This document shows, piece by piece, positions 8,707 to 17,256 of a DNA stretch of 64,000 nucleotides. The position numbers were made by a program, and so were the translations under genes. The DNA is from WRMS01 sp038562165. Its GTDB lineage: Bacteria > Bacillota > Peptococcia > DRI-13 > UBA5745. The notes below the pieces were generated by a model that was not told where the DNA came from, ran no database searches, and worked only from the letters and a program-made list of their open reading frames with translations. Every line of letters starts with the position of its first letter. Position 1 is the stretch's first letter. The stretch is from positions 33,082 to 97,081 of the forward strand of contig JBCFAO010000009.1 in the NCBI GenBank assembly GCA_038562165.1, in the 5' to 3' direction.

Positions 8707-9708
8707 GTGGCTGCTGCCGGCCTTTTGTTTGCGGCAGCCTGTTATGGGCTGGTGAGGAATTTAACGCCGGAATCCATTAGCGAAAGAAATATTCTGTATA
8801 ATTATGATATGTCCGTAGGCAGCAGCTACGAGATAAGGCTGGTGGAAAACGAGCTTTATCCCGAAGGTGTTTTGGGTGAGGACCGGGTCTATGCGAGAAG
8901 CTTAATCGATCAGTTGGTTATCGACTTTACGGCAGAATACTCCGGCAATAAAGAGGCCCCGGTCAGAGGCAATTATTCTGTTGCCGTGATTGTAGAGGGC
9001 TATCAGACCAGCGGCGACAGCCGTAAAATTATTTATGAAAAAAGCTTTCCCTTTGCAGAGAATATAACACTGAATGGTGAGGGGGGCAGTGTAAAAATTA
9101 CCAAAAGAGTGGCTCTTGATATTAATGAATATAAAATCTTTGCCGACAGAGCCGATCAAATATTGAATGCCAAGCCGGGCAGGGAAGCGAGAGTCGTATT
9201 CAGCGGCGCCTTTGTGGCCGAGACGGATCATGGAGAAATAAAGGAGCCTTTCACCTACAGTATCTTATTACCTTTATCAAGTGATCTCTTCACGATTACT
9301 AAACAAAATCCCATAAAGAAAACAGACCTTATTGCCGAAAACCGGGAAATAGCCATGCAGAGAGCCCCTGTTTTCTTTGTTTTGCCAGGACTGGCGCTGC
9401 TGGCGGCCCTGGCAGCTATTGCCTTCCTTGGCTTTTTTGTGAGACAGCCTACGGCGGAGGAGCTATACCGCTCAAGCTTTAAAAAGATACTGCGCAAGCA
9501 TGGCAGCCGCATGGTAAGACTTGAGAGCGCCTCCGGGGCGCCGGCGGATATGCGGTTGGCCGTTGCCGATTTGGATAGCCTGATTAAAATAGCCGACGAG
9601 CTCCAGAAGCCTGTCTGTTATGCCCTGAATGAGGAGGGGCTGCCGGCGGCAGGTTTGCTTTATGTGCCGGATGGTCAAAGGGATTACCTGCTCTGCCTGA
9701 AAAAGTAA
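8707..9708 (+). CDS. DUF5305-like membrane protein of the SipW locus
   Basis: At least 333 residues: an N-terminal transmembrane segment, an extracytoplasmic beta-rich region (about 30-215), a second transmembrane segment (about 222-245, FFVLPGLALLAALAAI) and a cytoplasmic tail. This layout matches DUF5305 proteins found next to SipW genes, recalled rather than computed. The GTG at 8707 lies inside the first hydrophobic segment and has no clear ribosome site. The frame stays open upstream across the basic stretch RKFPIKKKHR to the end of the signal peptidase gene, where only CTG (8662) or ATT (8653, 8656) are available. The true start is probably there. Confidence 0.6.
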   Translation: MAAAGLLFAAACYGLVRNLTPESISERNILYNYDMSVGSSYEIRLVENELYPEGVLGEDRVYARSLIDQLVIDFTAEYSGNKEAPVRGNYSVAVIVEGYQTSGDSRKIIYEKSFPFAENITLNGEGGSVKITKRVALDINEYKIFADRADQILNAKPGREARVVFSGAFVAETDHGEIKEPFTYSILLPLSSDLFTITKQNPIKKTDLIAENREIAMQRAPVFFVLPGLALLAALAAIAFLGFFVRQPTAEELYRSSFKKILRKHGSRMVRLESASGAPADMRLAVADLDSLIKIADELQKPVCYALNEEGLPAAGLLYVPDGQRDYLLCLKK

Positions 9709-9883
9709 TACTACTTTAGGAGTATATCCTTAAGACAAAAGTGGCAGCCAGGATTCTCTGAATGTCCTCCCGAAAAGTGGCCCCGGGTACGCTTTCTTTT
9801 ATGCAGCCTGAACTTATAATGAGTTCAAAGCCAAGGCATCAAAGCGATGAACGGGCTACAAAATTTTAGGAGGAGAGATTATA

Positions 9884-10885
9884 ATGAAAAAATCCATTAT
9901 TTGCGCTATCCTGGCCATGTCTATGATCCTCGTTGGTACAGGCTATGCCTACTGGACCGACTCCCTGAATGTAACCACCAAAGCCACCACCGGTGATCTC
10001 GACGTAACCTTTGCTGACCTTGGCCTCTATGCTCAGTACGGCAACGAGTATGCTGAGAGTAACGGTGCAGCCGGCGGTAACTGGAGCATCATCGACGGCA
10101 TCGGCGCCGAGGGCTTTATCCCTGCCAATTATTTTGAGAGAGGCGTCTCTGACTACAATAGCATTGCAAAACCCGGCTCAATTGACGAATATTATGAGGG
10201 CGCCAAAGGCTACAATGACGTAAAATTCGGCGCCGAGCTGATTGACGCCGCAGGTATTCCTACAACCGTCGGTCCTTACATCCAGGGGCAGGTAATGGGC
10301 AGCGACAATATCCTCATTACCGTAGAGAACATGTATCCCGGTTATGCCCAGGCTTTCCGCACCGATATCTTAAACGTGGGCTCCATTGCAGCCAAACTCA
10401 GCAGCCTCAATTTCCAGGTAAAGGGCATTGAGGGAGTCGAAGTCAACAAGACCACCAGAAACATGCTGGGCGCCGCCATTTTGATTGAAGGCGAATATCA
10501 GAGCGAATTGGGCGGCAGTGAAGGCGATAAGGTTTTTGCCCTTGCCGAAATGCTGAATCTGGATCCCAGTGATATCTTTACCGTTGGCAACGTAGAATTC
10601 GTCCGTTTCTCTGCTCTGCATAAGGTTGACGCAGAAGCTTTAGAACCCTTCAACGCTGTGCTGACCATTCCCAGCGAAAACAGAATGGATCTCTACATCG
10701 CCGTAGCCATGGATCCTGACGCCGAAGGCGTATACACAACGGGCTCCACTGAAGTAATGAGCAAGAAGGACGATTCCCTCAGCCAGAAAACCGGCGCTCA
10801 GTTGTCCGTCAACCTGCTCTGGGATCAGTTCAATGCAGGCGTAGAGGTTGATTCCACCAACCGCCTGGAACTGCAGAACAACTAA
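9884..10885 (+). CDS. Major SipW-type secreted protein (TasA-like matrix protein)
   Basis: 333 residues, preceded by a strong AGGAGGAGA ribosome site. The N terminus MKKSIICAILAMSM leads to GTGYAYWTDSLNVTTKATTG, a textbook SipW cleavage region. The mature part is acidic and beta-rich, as in TasA/camelysin family fibre subunits, with no catalytic motifs. Strong translation signals, its own 175-bp leader (a TATAAT at 9815-9820 without a good -35 box) and the strong terminator after it suggest it is the main structural product of the locus. The DNA is visibly richer in C-ending codons than its neighbours, consistent with high expression. Confidence 0.72.
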   Translation: MKKSIICAILAMSMILVGTGYAYWTDSLNVTTKATTGDLDVTFADLGLYAQYGNEYAESNGAAGGNWSIIDGIGAEGFIPANYFERGVSDYNSIAKPGSIDEYYEGAKGYNDVKFGAELIDAAGIPTTVGPYIQGQVMGSDNILITVENMYPGYAQAFRTDILNVGSIAAKLSSLNFQVKGIEGVEVNKTTRNMLGAAILIEGEYQSELGGSEGDKVFALAEMLNLDPSDIFTVGNVEFVRFSALHKVDAEALEPFNAVLTIPSENRMDLYIAVAMDPDAEGVYTTGSTEVMSKKDDSLSQKTGAQLSVNLLWDQFNAGVEVDSTNRLELQNN

Positions 10886-10930
10886 TAAATAACATAGAAC
10901 AACTTCATATAGAGCCATGTAAATGAATCG

Positions 10931-10970
10931 AGGGCTGCAGCAAAAAAATGCTGCAGCCCTTAGTCTTTTT
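10931..10970 (+). terminator. Strong Rho-independent terminator after the TasA-like gene
   Basis: AGGGCTGCAGCA pairs perfectly with TGCTGCAGCCCT (12 bp) around a short A-rich loop, followed by TAGTCTTTTT. It ends the rightward SipW locus and also faces the end of the leftward AEC permease operon. Confidence 0.92.
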
Positions 10971-11073
10971 GCTCCATCAGATAATCATTGCCGGCAGGCA
11001 ATAAATGATGGCCTTTGCCTTTTTTAGCACCGATCAGGCCGAAGGTGCGCAAATGATCCAGCCGTCCCTTTAT
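10960..11073 (-). pseudogene. Decayed fragment resembling the C-terminal wing of a winged-helix protein
   Basis: Directly after the TAA of the AEC permease the same frame stays open for 37 codons and ends in TAA inside the terminator. The peptide (GRLDHLRTFGLIGAKKGKGH... then LLPAGNDYL) has the pattern of a winged-helix recognition helix and wing: a short leucine-rich helix, GLI, a basic G.G turn, then LTP.G..YL-like ending. There is no start codon of its own and no N-terminal part, so it looks like a gene remnant. It could be coincidence. Confidence 0.35.
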
Positions 11074-12027
11074 TTAGATTCGGCCCAGGGTCCGCAGCAA
11101 GTAGACCCAAAAGGTCAAAGTAATGCTGCTTGCTATGGTGGAGATGAGAACCATGCTGGAGGATAAAACCCCTTCATGGCCGGTATTGCGGGCCATTACA
11201 TAGCAGGAAACCGTTGTGGGAGAAGCCAGCATAATTAGGAAAGCTGCCATTTCCTCGCCCTGGAGCCCTAAGCGGATAGCCACAGGCAGCAGGAGAGCCG
11301 GAAAGACTGCCAGTTTCAGCAGGCAGCCCACAGCCGTAGGGACAAGGTAGCCCCTGGCCTTGCGTCCTTCAAAGGATGCCCCCAGGCAAAGCAGGGCCAG
11401 AGGAGTCATTAAAGAGCCCAGGCTTTTTATGGTTTCTTTGATAAAAAGGGGCAGAGGCGGCTGCAGGGCCGAGCCCAGCATACCGATGGCAATACCGATG
11501 ATGATGGGGTTTTTCAGCAGGTTGAGCAGTATTTCCTTCCAGGCTTCCCGGCTGATTCCCCCGCTGCCTTGGCCGTCGGCTAAGGATAATACCAATACAG
11601 CCAGCAAATTATAAAGGGGAACCGTTGCCAGTATCATCAGAGAAGTGACGGTCACCTTGCCATAGAAGCTCTGCACAAAGGCAAAGGCCAGCAAGATGGC
11701 GCTTCCCCGGTAGGAGCCCTGAATAAATTCTCCCCGCAGCAGCTTATTGTTTCTCAGCAGAGGTATGGATACCAGAGCCGCAATCAAAAAACAGAAAAGA
11801 GTAGCCCCCATACATAACACAACATAATTGATATTCCAAAGGTCGCTGATTTTCACCGTAGACATGTTGGAATACAGTAAGAAAGGCAAGGTCACGTTGT
11901 AGGCAAATTTATTCAGGGCGGCAGTAAAGGCTGTATCCATTACCTTTATACGCCCCAGAAAGTAACCGGCCAGAATTAAAAGGACTACCGGCATGGTGGC
12001 GTTAATGCTGAAGAGCAGGTCTGCCAT
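11074..12027 (-). CDS. AEC-family (auxin efflux carrier type) membrane transporter
   Basis: 317 residues with about ten hydrophobic segments in two five-helix halves, the usual length and pattern of AEC permeases that move malate, malonate or other organic anions. Typical features include ILAGYFLGRIKVMD at the start, LPFLLYSNM, and LGASFEGRKARGYLVP before the second half. The start codon overlaps the last base of the upstream Dabb gene, so it is the last gene of the leftward operon. It probably exports a product or takes up a related acid. The substrate is unknown. Confidence 0.85.
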   Translation of the reverse strand: MADLLFSINATMPVVLLILAGYFLGRIKVMDTAFTAALNKFAYNVTLPFLLYSNMSTVKISDLWNINYVVLCMGATLFCFLIAALVSIPLLRNNKLLRGEFIQGSYRGSAILLAFAFVQSFYGKVTVTSLMILATVPLYNLLAVLVLSLADGQGSGGISREAWKEILLNLLKNPIIIGIAIGMLGSALQPPLPLFIKETIKSLGSLMTPLALLCLGASFEGRKARGYLVPTAVGCLLKLAVFPALLLPVAIRLGLQGEEMAAFLIMLASPTTVSCYVMARNTGHEGVLSSSMVLISTIASSITLTFWVYLLRTLGRI

Positions 12028-12332
12028 CAGTCGATCACATAGTCAACAACTGCCCGGTCTGTCCGCACCTTTACGGCAAATTCATGCAAAACCTTATGGC
12101 GGGGATAAACCTGATATTTCTCCAGATCCTCCAGGCTGTCGAACTCCATATCCAGTACCAGGTCCCAGAAATGACCGCCGGTGCGGATGGATTTGTGGCA
12201 GGAGAAATTTCTCAGCAGAGGGAATTCCTTTTTGATCTCAGCCATCTCTGCAAAAAGGTACTCAATATTCTTTTCTTTTGTGTTGCCTTCGGCAAAATCA
12301 TGCAATTTCCAAAATACCAGATGCTTAATCAT
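12027..12332 (-). CDS. Dabb (stress-responsive A/B barrel) family protein
   Basis: 101 residues, the usual size of a single ferredoxin-like Dabb barrel. Recognisable positions are MIKHLVFWKL at the start, LRNFSCHKS in the middle, HFWDLVLDMEFDSLEDLEKYQ and the closing HPRHKVLHEF-like segment (here YPRHKVLHEF). An AGGAGG site precedes the ATG. These small dimeric proteins bind or convert hydrophobic or acidic metabolites in several catabolic operons. Position between RraA and the AEC transporter suggests a helper role on the same pathway. No reaction can be stated. Confidence 0.85.
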   Translation of the reverse strand: MIKHLVFWKLHDFAEGNTKEKNIEYLFAEMAEIKKEFPLLRNFSCHKSIRTGGHFWDLVLDMEFDSLEDLEKYQVYPRHKVLHEFAVKVRTDRAVVDYVID

Positions 12333-12346
12333 AATAATCCCTCCTG

Positions 12347-13051
12347 TTAATCTTCATCCCATGTTTTTTCAATAAAAGAGCAGCCTTTGGATTCCAGAGC
12401 TTTCATTACCCAGCTACGGTCCGATTGGCCTTTGAGGATAAGCTCCAGATTGGCGGCCTGGGCGTCCCGCAGATTAGCGGCGGCCTCGGCAATAGCCTTG
12501 GCGTCTTTTGGGCGGACAGCCACTACGCCGTCCCTGTCACCCACAATAATATCGCCGGGGTAAACGACGATGCCGCCGATGCTTACGGGAACGTTGATTT
12601 CCCCGGGACCAAGCCCTTTGAAAGATGCGTTGGCCATAGCGCCCCGGGCAAAGACGGCGAAATCCTCAAGGCCGTCGGTTGCTTCGGAATCACGGATAGT
12701 GCCGTCGATAAGAAAGCCTTTTATGCCCTTTTGCCGGGCAATCTGCATCATATTTTCGCCGCAAATAGCCCGCTCCGTACATCCGTTGCCGTCTACCACG
12801 ATAACGTCGCCGGCCTGGGCCATGTCGATGGCCTGGTGAAACATAAGGTTGTCGCCCATAGGCGCTTTAACCGTAACTGCCGTACCGAGAAGCTTCACTT
12901 GGTTCATGGGCTTAATTCCTGAATTGGCGGCAGCGATCTTTTGCATTACGTCGTCAATATCGCAAACGGCCAAATCCCGGAATAGCTCCACTAATGCCGG
13001 CTCCGCCCGGTTTAGTTTCGTATAAATACGAAAGCCTGCGGTGGTTTTCAT
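12347..13051 (-). CDS. RraA-family protein (aldolase/decarboxylase-like), copy 1
   Basis: 234 residues of the RraA / HMG-CHA aldolase fold. Visible are the family signatures GTAVTVKAPMGDN, VVDGNGCTERAICGENMM, GFLIDGTIRDSEA (Arg-Asp of the active site) and VYPGDIIVGDRDGVVAVR. Enzymes of this family cleave or decarboxylate 2-keto-4-hydroxy acids such as 4-hydroxy-4-methyl-2-oxoglutarate or oxaloacetate. Others only bind RNase E, which is unlikely in this context. It lies in a transport and dehydrogenase operon, so a metal-dependent lyase role on the imported acid is the best inference. The second copy at 18460 has a different N-terminal half. Confidence 0.85.
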   Translation of the reverse strand: MKTTAGFRIYTKLNRAEPALVELFRDLAVCDIDDVMQKIAAANSGIKPMNQVKLLGTAVTVKAPMGDNLMFHQAIDMAQAGDVIVVDGNGCTERAICGENMMQIARQKGIKGFLIDGTIRDSEATDGLEDFAVFARGAMANASFKGLGPGEINVPVSIGGIVVYPGDIIVGDRDGVVAVRPKDAKAIAEAAANLRDAQAANLELILKGQSDRSWVMKALESKGCSFIEKTWDED

Positions 13052-13086
13052 TTTGCTGTGCCTCCCTTAGGATTCTTCAGTTAAAG

Positions 13087-13959
13087 CTATTTGCCTTGCT
13101 TTTTTAACATGGTGTCCAAAGCGTCATACATGGTATCGGCCTTTTTGCCGCCGAATTCTTCTTTGAGACCCATTTCACTGAGCCAATACAATTTCTTGGT
13201 AGCGGCTTCCGACATGGTATGATCTAACCCTTCGTTTTTGAGCATCTCGTCTATTTCACAGATCTCGTCGCCCCGGCGCTTGGCATGGAGCACGTTAGTG
13301 CGCACCATCAAGGCCAAAGTCTCATCGGTAGGCTCATCGGCCAGGAAGGAGACAATGGATGCAAAAATATCATCCTCCACACCATAGAAGCGGGCAGCCG
13401 TCATGCTCTCAATCAAAACGGACTCCAGGCCCTTGGTAAAAATGCTGCGGATAACCTTGAAAGCGGAGGCCTGGCCATTTTTATCACCCAGATAGCGGAT
13501 GTTCATGCCGCAAGCATTGAGATCTTTGGCGGTTTGTTCGCCGGCAGGGCCGGCCATGGTTACGGGGGTAGCTACGCCAAACTGACTGGGAGAGCATAGG
13601 GTAGAACCGTCCACGAAGATGCAGCTATCGCCCAGAAATTTTTCTACCTCGTTTACCAATTGGGGCACCGTGGAGTTAAGATCAACGTAGCGCTGATTTT
13701 TGGTCAAAAAGGGTTTATACATTTCAGCGGTTTCCATAGCCTGGGTGCAGGAGGTTACTGCGATGATGATATCGGAGCCTTCGATAAGCTCCTGGGGAGA
13801 ATTGACTAATTCCACGCCGGCTTCTTGGCAGGGCAGGAACTGGTCCAGACCCTGGCTGTGGAATTTCAAATCGTAGCCCTTTACTTTGGCGCCGTTTTTG
13901 GCCATGCCGGAAGCGTAAGTTGAGCCCACTTCACCTAAACCGATAAATGCAATAATCAT
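13087..13959 (-). CDS. NAD(P)-dependent beta-hydroxyacid dehydrogenase (DUF1932-type C terminus)
   Basis: 290 residues. The N-terminal Rossmann domain starts IIAFIGLGEVGSTYASGMAKNG with GxGxxG, followed by the SDIIIAVTS and YVDLNSTVP segments of 6-phosphogluconate/3-hydroxyisobutyrate dehydrogenases. The C-terminal helical half resembles DUF1932, and SAFKVIRSIFTKGLES carries the conserved Lys that acts in catalysis in this superfamily. It probably oxidises a hydroxyacid to a keto acid (or the reverse) in the cytoplasm, between the transporter and RraA steps. The exact substrate is open. Confidence 0.82.
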   Translation of the reverse strand: MIIAFIGLGEVGSTYASGMAKNGAKVKGYDLKFHSQGLDQFLPCQEAGVELVNSPQELIEGSDIIIAVTSCTQAMETAEMYKPFLTKNQRYVDLNSTVPQLVNEVEKFLGDSCIFVDGSTLCSPSQFGVATPVTMAGPAGEQTAKDLNACGMNIRYLGDKNGQASAFKVIRSIFTKGLESVLIESMTAARFYGVEDDIFASIVSFLADEPTDETLALMVRTNVLHAKRRGDEICEIDEMLKNEGLDHTMSEAATKKLYWLSEMGLKEEFGGKKADTMYDALDTMLKKQGK

Positions 13960-13992
13960 ATATTGTTCTTCCTTTCAGTAGTTAATTTTTAC

Positions 13993-16005
13993 TTAAATGC
14001 TTTGACTTTTTTTAAGATTGCCTACAGCCCATTGGCGGGTGCCTTTGTGGAAGACGAAGAAAATTATAATCAGCCCAATGCCAATGAGATCCGTGGTACT
14101 TCCCGGTATGATGCAGAGCAAAGCCGCCGTCAGAATATCCACCCGCAAGACCCAATTTACCGCCTGGCCGAAGAACCAGCCCTGCAGGCCAATGGCCAGG
14201 CAGAAGGTACCTACCAGCGCAGTCACGGTTGCCAAAATAATTTCGGGAAGACTGCCAATCAACAACAGGGCATTACCGTATACAAAGAAGAAGGGCAGAA
14301 TGAAGGCGATTATTCCTAACCGCATTGCTGTAAACCCGACTTTATTGGGATCGGCATTAGCGATGTTGCCGGCGGCATAAGCAGCCAGAGCCACCGGCGG
14401 GGTAATCTGGGATAAGATGGAGTAATAGAGAAGGAACATATGGGCTGCAAAAGGCAATACGCCCAGCTGTATAATGGAGGGGGCCAGAAGGGAAGCAGCA
14501 ATGATGTATGCCGCAACTGTAGGCAGCCCCATGCCTAATACTGAGGCAGCCAAACCGGAGAGAATCAGGGTGGCTAAAAGATTGCCCTGAGCCAGCTGTA
14601 CCACCACATAGGTGAATTTTGCCCCTACGCCGGAAAGCATAATGGCGCCGATGGCCACGCCGGCGCAGGCCACTGCTGCAATTACGGAAATGGAACGGAC
14701 TACGCCCAGCTCAACAGCGGCAATGATTTGTTTGCAGCTTAGGCGGGAGCATTTTTTGAGGGCGCAGCCGATGATAGCTGCCAGAATTGCATAGACGGCG
14801 GAGCGGCTGACTGTATCCTGGAAGACCACCAGGAAGAGAATTAAGATCAGCAGCGGCAAAAGCAAATTCCAGCCATGCTTGAGCTGGGAGCTGATTTTTT
14901 CCAAGGCGCTGGTGTCCACGCCTTTCAGCCCTGTACGGGCCGCTTCCAGGTCCACCATAATAATGATGCTTAAATAATAAAGAAGAGCCGGAATCAGAGC
15001 ACAGATGGCGATGGTAGAATACTTCATGCCCAGAAGCTCAGCCATAATAAAGGCGCCGCTGCCCATAACCGGCGGCATGATCTGCCCGCCGGTGGAGGCC
15101 ACCGCCTCTACGGCTCCGGCAAAATGGGGTTTATAACCCGTCTTTTTCATCAGGGGGATGGTGAATACGCCGGTGCCTACCACATTAGCTACAGCACTGC
15201 CGGAAATGCTGCCAAAGAGGCCGCTGGCGATTACCGCAACCTTGGCAGGGCCGCCCCTGCTGCCGCCGGCGGCTTTCATGGCCACTTTCATAAAGAATTC
15301 TCCGGCACCGCTGACTCCCAGAAAGGCGCCAAAAATGATCAGCAAAAATACAAACTGGGCGCTCATTTTAGTGGGGGCGCCGAAAATCCCCTCCACACTG
15401 AAAATAAAGCTGATTACCCGTTTATAAGAGTAACCTCTGCTGGCGATCAAGGAAGGCAGGTGGTTGCCCCAGAAGGCATATGCCAGAAAAACCATGGCCA
15501 CAATAGGCAGGCCTAAGCCAATGGTGCGGCGGGCTGCTTCCAAAGACAGTACCATAGCAATGGTGCCGAAGACCAGGTCTATATCGGTGGTACGGTTCAA
15601 GGACAGGCGGTACATCAGTCCATCCGGATCCAGCATTATATAGCCCACAACAACGATCACCAGCAGGGCTAATAGAGCATCATAAAAAGGCAGAGTATCA
15701 TGTGACTTACTTTTGGCTTTTTTGGAGATGGGATAATAGAGGAAGACCAGAAAAAGCCCCATTCCCCAGTGAATCGAGTAAAGCACCAGGGGAGTTGTCA
15801 GCCGAAACAGCAGGGCATAGACATGATAAAGTACCAGAGCCGCACAAAAAACCGTAAGGCCGGTTTTAATGTATTTGTTTTTAAATACCCGGATTGAAGA
15901 GCCTTCTTCGTCTTTTTCCTCGTCTATTACCTTGGCGCTTTCTTCGTAACTGTCCAAAAGATTGGCCAGTTCGTTCTTATCGATGGTGTTTTTATTTTCT
16001 TCCAA
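13993..16005 (-). CDS. TRAP transporter fused permease (4TM/12TM, TAXI type), copy 1
   Basis: 670 residues with about 16-18 hydrophobic segments, the size of fused small and large TRAP membrane subunits. Motifs typical of the large subunit are present: GLFGSISGSAVANVVGTGVF, AVEAVASTGGQIMPPVMGSG, GLPTVAAYI and YSILSQITPPVALAAY. The start is a TTG (LEENKNTIDK) with GGAGG ten bases upstream. It works with the TAXI binding protein encoded just before it to import an organic acid with a Na+ or H+ gradient. It is a close paralogue of the permease at 21697. Confidence 0.92.
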   Translation of the reverse strand: MEENKNTIDKNELANLLDSYEESAKVIDEEKDEEGSSIRVFKNKYIKTGLTVFCAALVLYHVYALLFRLTTPLVLYSIHWGMGLFLVFLYYPISKKAKSKSHDTLPFYDALLALLVIVVVGYIMLDPDGLMYRLSLNRTTDIDLVFGTIAMVLSLEAARRTIGLGLPIVAMVFLAYAFWGNHLPSLIASRGYSYKRVISFIFSVEGIFGAPTKMSAQFVFLLIIFGAFLGVSGAGEFFMKVAMKAAGGSRGGPAKVAVIASGLFGSISGSAVANVVGTGVFTIPLMKKTGYKPHFAGAVEAVASTGGQIMPPVMGSGAFIMAELLGMKYSTIAICALIPALLYYLSIIIMVDLEAARTGLKGVDTSALEKISSQLKHGWNLLLPLLILILFLVVFQDTVSRSAVYAILAAIIGCALKKCSRLSCKQIIAAVELGVVRSISVIAAVACAGVAIGAIMLSGVGAKFTYVVVQLAQGNLLATLILSGLAASVLGMGLPTVAAYIIAASLLAPSIIQLGVLPFAAHMFLLYYSILSQITPPVALAAYAAGNIANADPNKVGFTAMRLGIIAFILPFFFVYGNALLLIGSLPEIILATVTALVGTFCLAIGLQGWFFGQAVNWVLRVDILTAALLCIIPGSTTDLIGIGLIIIFFVFHKGTRQWAVGNLKKSQSI

Positions 16006-16064
16006 TGGAATTGTACCTCCTTATTTGCGGTACTACGATTCAACTTTCGTTATAAGGGGGGGAA

Positions 16065-16091
16065 GGCCAGGTACCCTTTTGATACCCGGCC
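16065..16091 (-). promoter_or_regulatory. Intercistronic hairpin between TAXI and permease genes
   Basis: On the minus-strand RNA GGCCGGGUA pairs with UACCUGGCC (9 bp with one G-U). It sits in the 113-bp gap between the binding-protein and permease genes and has no U-run. A stabilising or attenuating hairpin that keeps the binding protein in excess is a plausible role. Confidence 0.45.
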
Positions 16092-16118
16092 CCTTGAGAG
16101 GGAGTTGTAAAAGCTGAT

Positions 16119-17192
16119 TTACTTATTAAGCTCGGGAGGGAGCAGAGCGGCAGGAACGTCAATGCCCATTTCCTGATAATAACGGTAGGCGCCCATATGC
16201 AGAGGCACAGGCTGCTCGCCGATATTTTCCAGGGTGGTGGTGTAACCGCCGTTATGGGTGCTTTGAAGTACGTTAATATGCTCAAAAACGGTTTTCGTAA
16301 TCATGTAGGCCAGGTCATCGTCCATAGAACTATGGGCGTACATAGCTTGCCAGGCGCCGATGGTTTCATACTCCTCGGTCAAACCGTTGTACATGTCGGC
16401 AGGCAGGGAGACTTTTTTATAATAAGGGAAATTGGTGGTCAGGGTATCCATCTGCTCTTTGGTAAAGCGAACAAAATTAACCTTCTTGGTAGCTTCCAGC
16501 TCCGTAATGGCGCTGGCGGGATGGATGGAGCCGCCGGTAACGGCATAAACCTGGCCATCGGCCATGGAGGTGAAGCAATCGCCCCAACCGGCATTGGTAA
16601 CAGTGAAGGACTCAATTAGGTTTAACCCCTGGGGACCGAATACAGCCCGGCTGGAAATATCCGTTGAACCGGTATAAGGGCCGAAGGCCACGATCTTGCC
16701 GGCAAAATCCTCCACATTGGAAGCCGATTGATCCAGCGTCGTAATAATAAAGTGAGTGGGCAGGGAGGCAAACAGGCTGCGTACCTCGGGGAAGGCTTCT
16801 TCGCCTTCGGCCAGGTTTTCACCAATATAAGCATTATAAGCAATTGAGGATTCGATAGAGGCGATATCCATTTCCCCATTCTGAAGCAGAACCAGGTTTT
16901 CGCCGGAGCCTTTGGTAGCCTCCAGAATGACCTCTACACCGGGAAGGTTGGTGTTGATGATGTTGGTTATACCGCCAACGTAGACGTATTGGCCGCCGCC
17001 GGCGGTGCCGGAACCGGCTGAGACCTTAACGTTATTAAATACGGGATCACTGTCACCGGCAGAAGCGGGTTCGGATGGAGCGGCGGGCTGGGTGGGAGCG
17101 GCTGTAGGAGCTGATGAGCCGTTGCCGCCGCAGGCGGATAAGGAAAGCATAAATACTGAAATCAGAATCAAAGCCATAAGTTTTTTCTTCAT
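16119..17192 (-). CDS. TAXI-family TRAP solute-binding lipoprotein, copy 1
   Basis: 357 residues from the ATG at 17192, chosen because GGAGGGATATATT precedes it. The longer frame from 17207 adds five residues and includes that site. A lipoprotein signal ends LSLSAC with Cys21. A Ser/Pro/Ala linker leads to the TAXI domain, with VSAGSGTAGGGQYVYVGGI near the start and ATKGSGENLVLLQNGEMDI. It would bind a carboxylate such as glutamate-like or other dicarboxylates outside the membrane and hand it to the fused permease encoded downstream. Confidence 0.92.
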   Translation of the reverse strand: MKKKLMALILISVFMLSLSACGGNGSSAPTAAPTQPAAPSEPASAGDSDPVFNNVKVSAGSGTAGGGQYVYVGGITNIINTNLPGVEVILEATKGSGENLVLLQNGEMDIASIESSIAYNAYIGENLAEGEEAFPEVRSLFASLPTHFIITTLDQSASNVEDFAGKIVAFGPYTGSTDISSRAVFGPQGLNLIESFTVTNAGWGDCFTSMADGQVYAVTGGSIHPASAITELEATKKVNFVRFTKEQMDTLTTNFPYYKKVSLPADMYNGLTEEYETIGAWQAMYAHSSMDDDLAYMITKTVFEHINVLQSTHNGGYTTTLENIGEQPVPLHMGAYRYYQEMGIDVPAALLPPELNK

Positions 17193-17256
17193 AATATATC
17201 CCTCCATAATATAGCGCTTATTTGGAACTCCTTAAGTGGAACCTGATGCCTCCGGA

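Noticed and set aside
9709..9883. Riboswitch (c-di-GMP class) ahead of the TasA-like gene
   Set aside because: Short hairpins such as CCCG...CGGG occur, but none of the conserved GEMM core sequences could be found.
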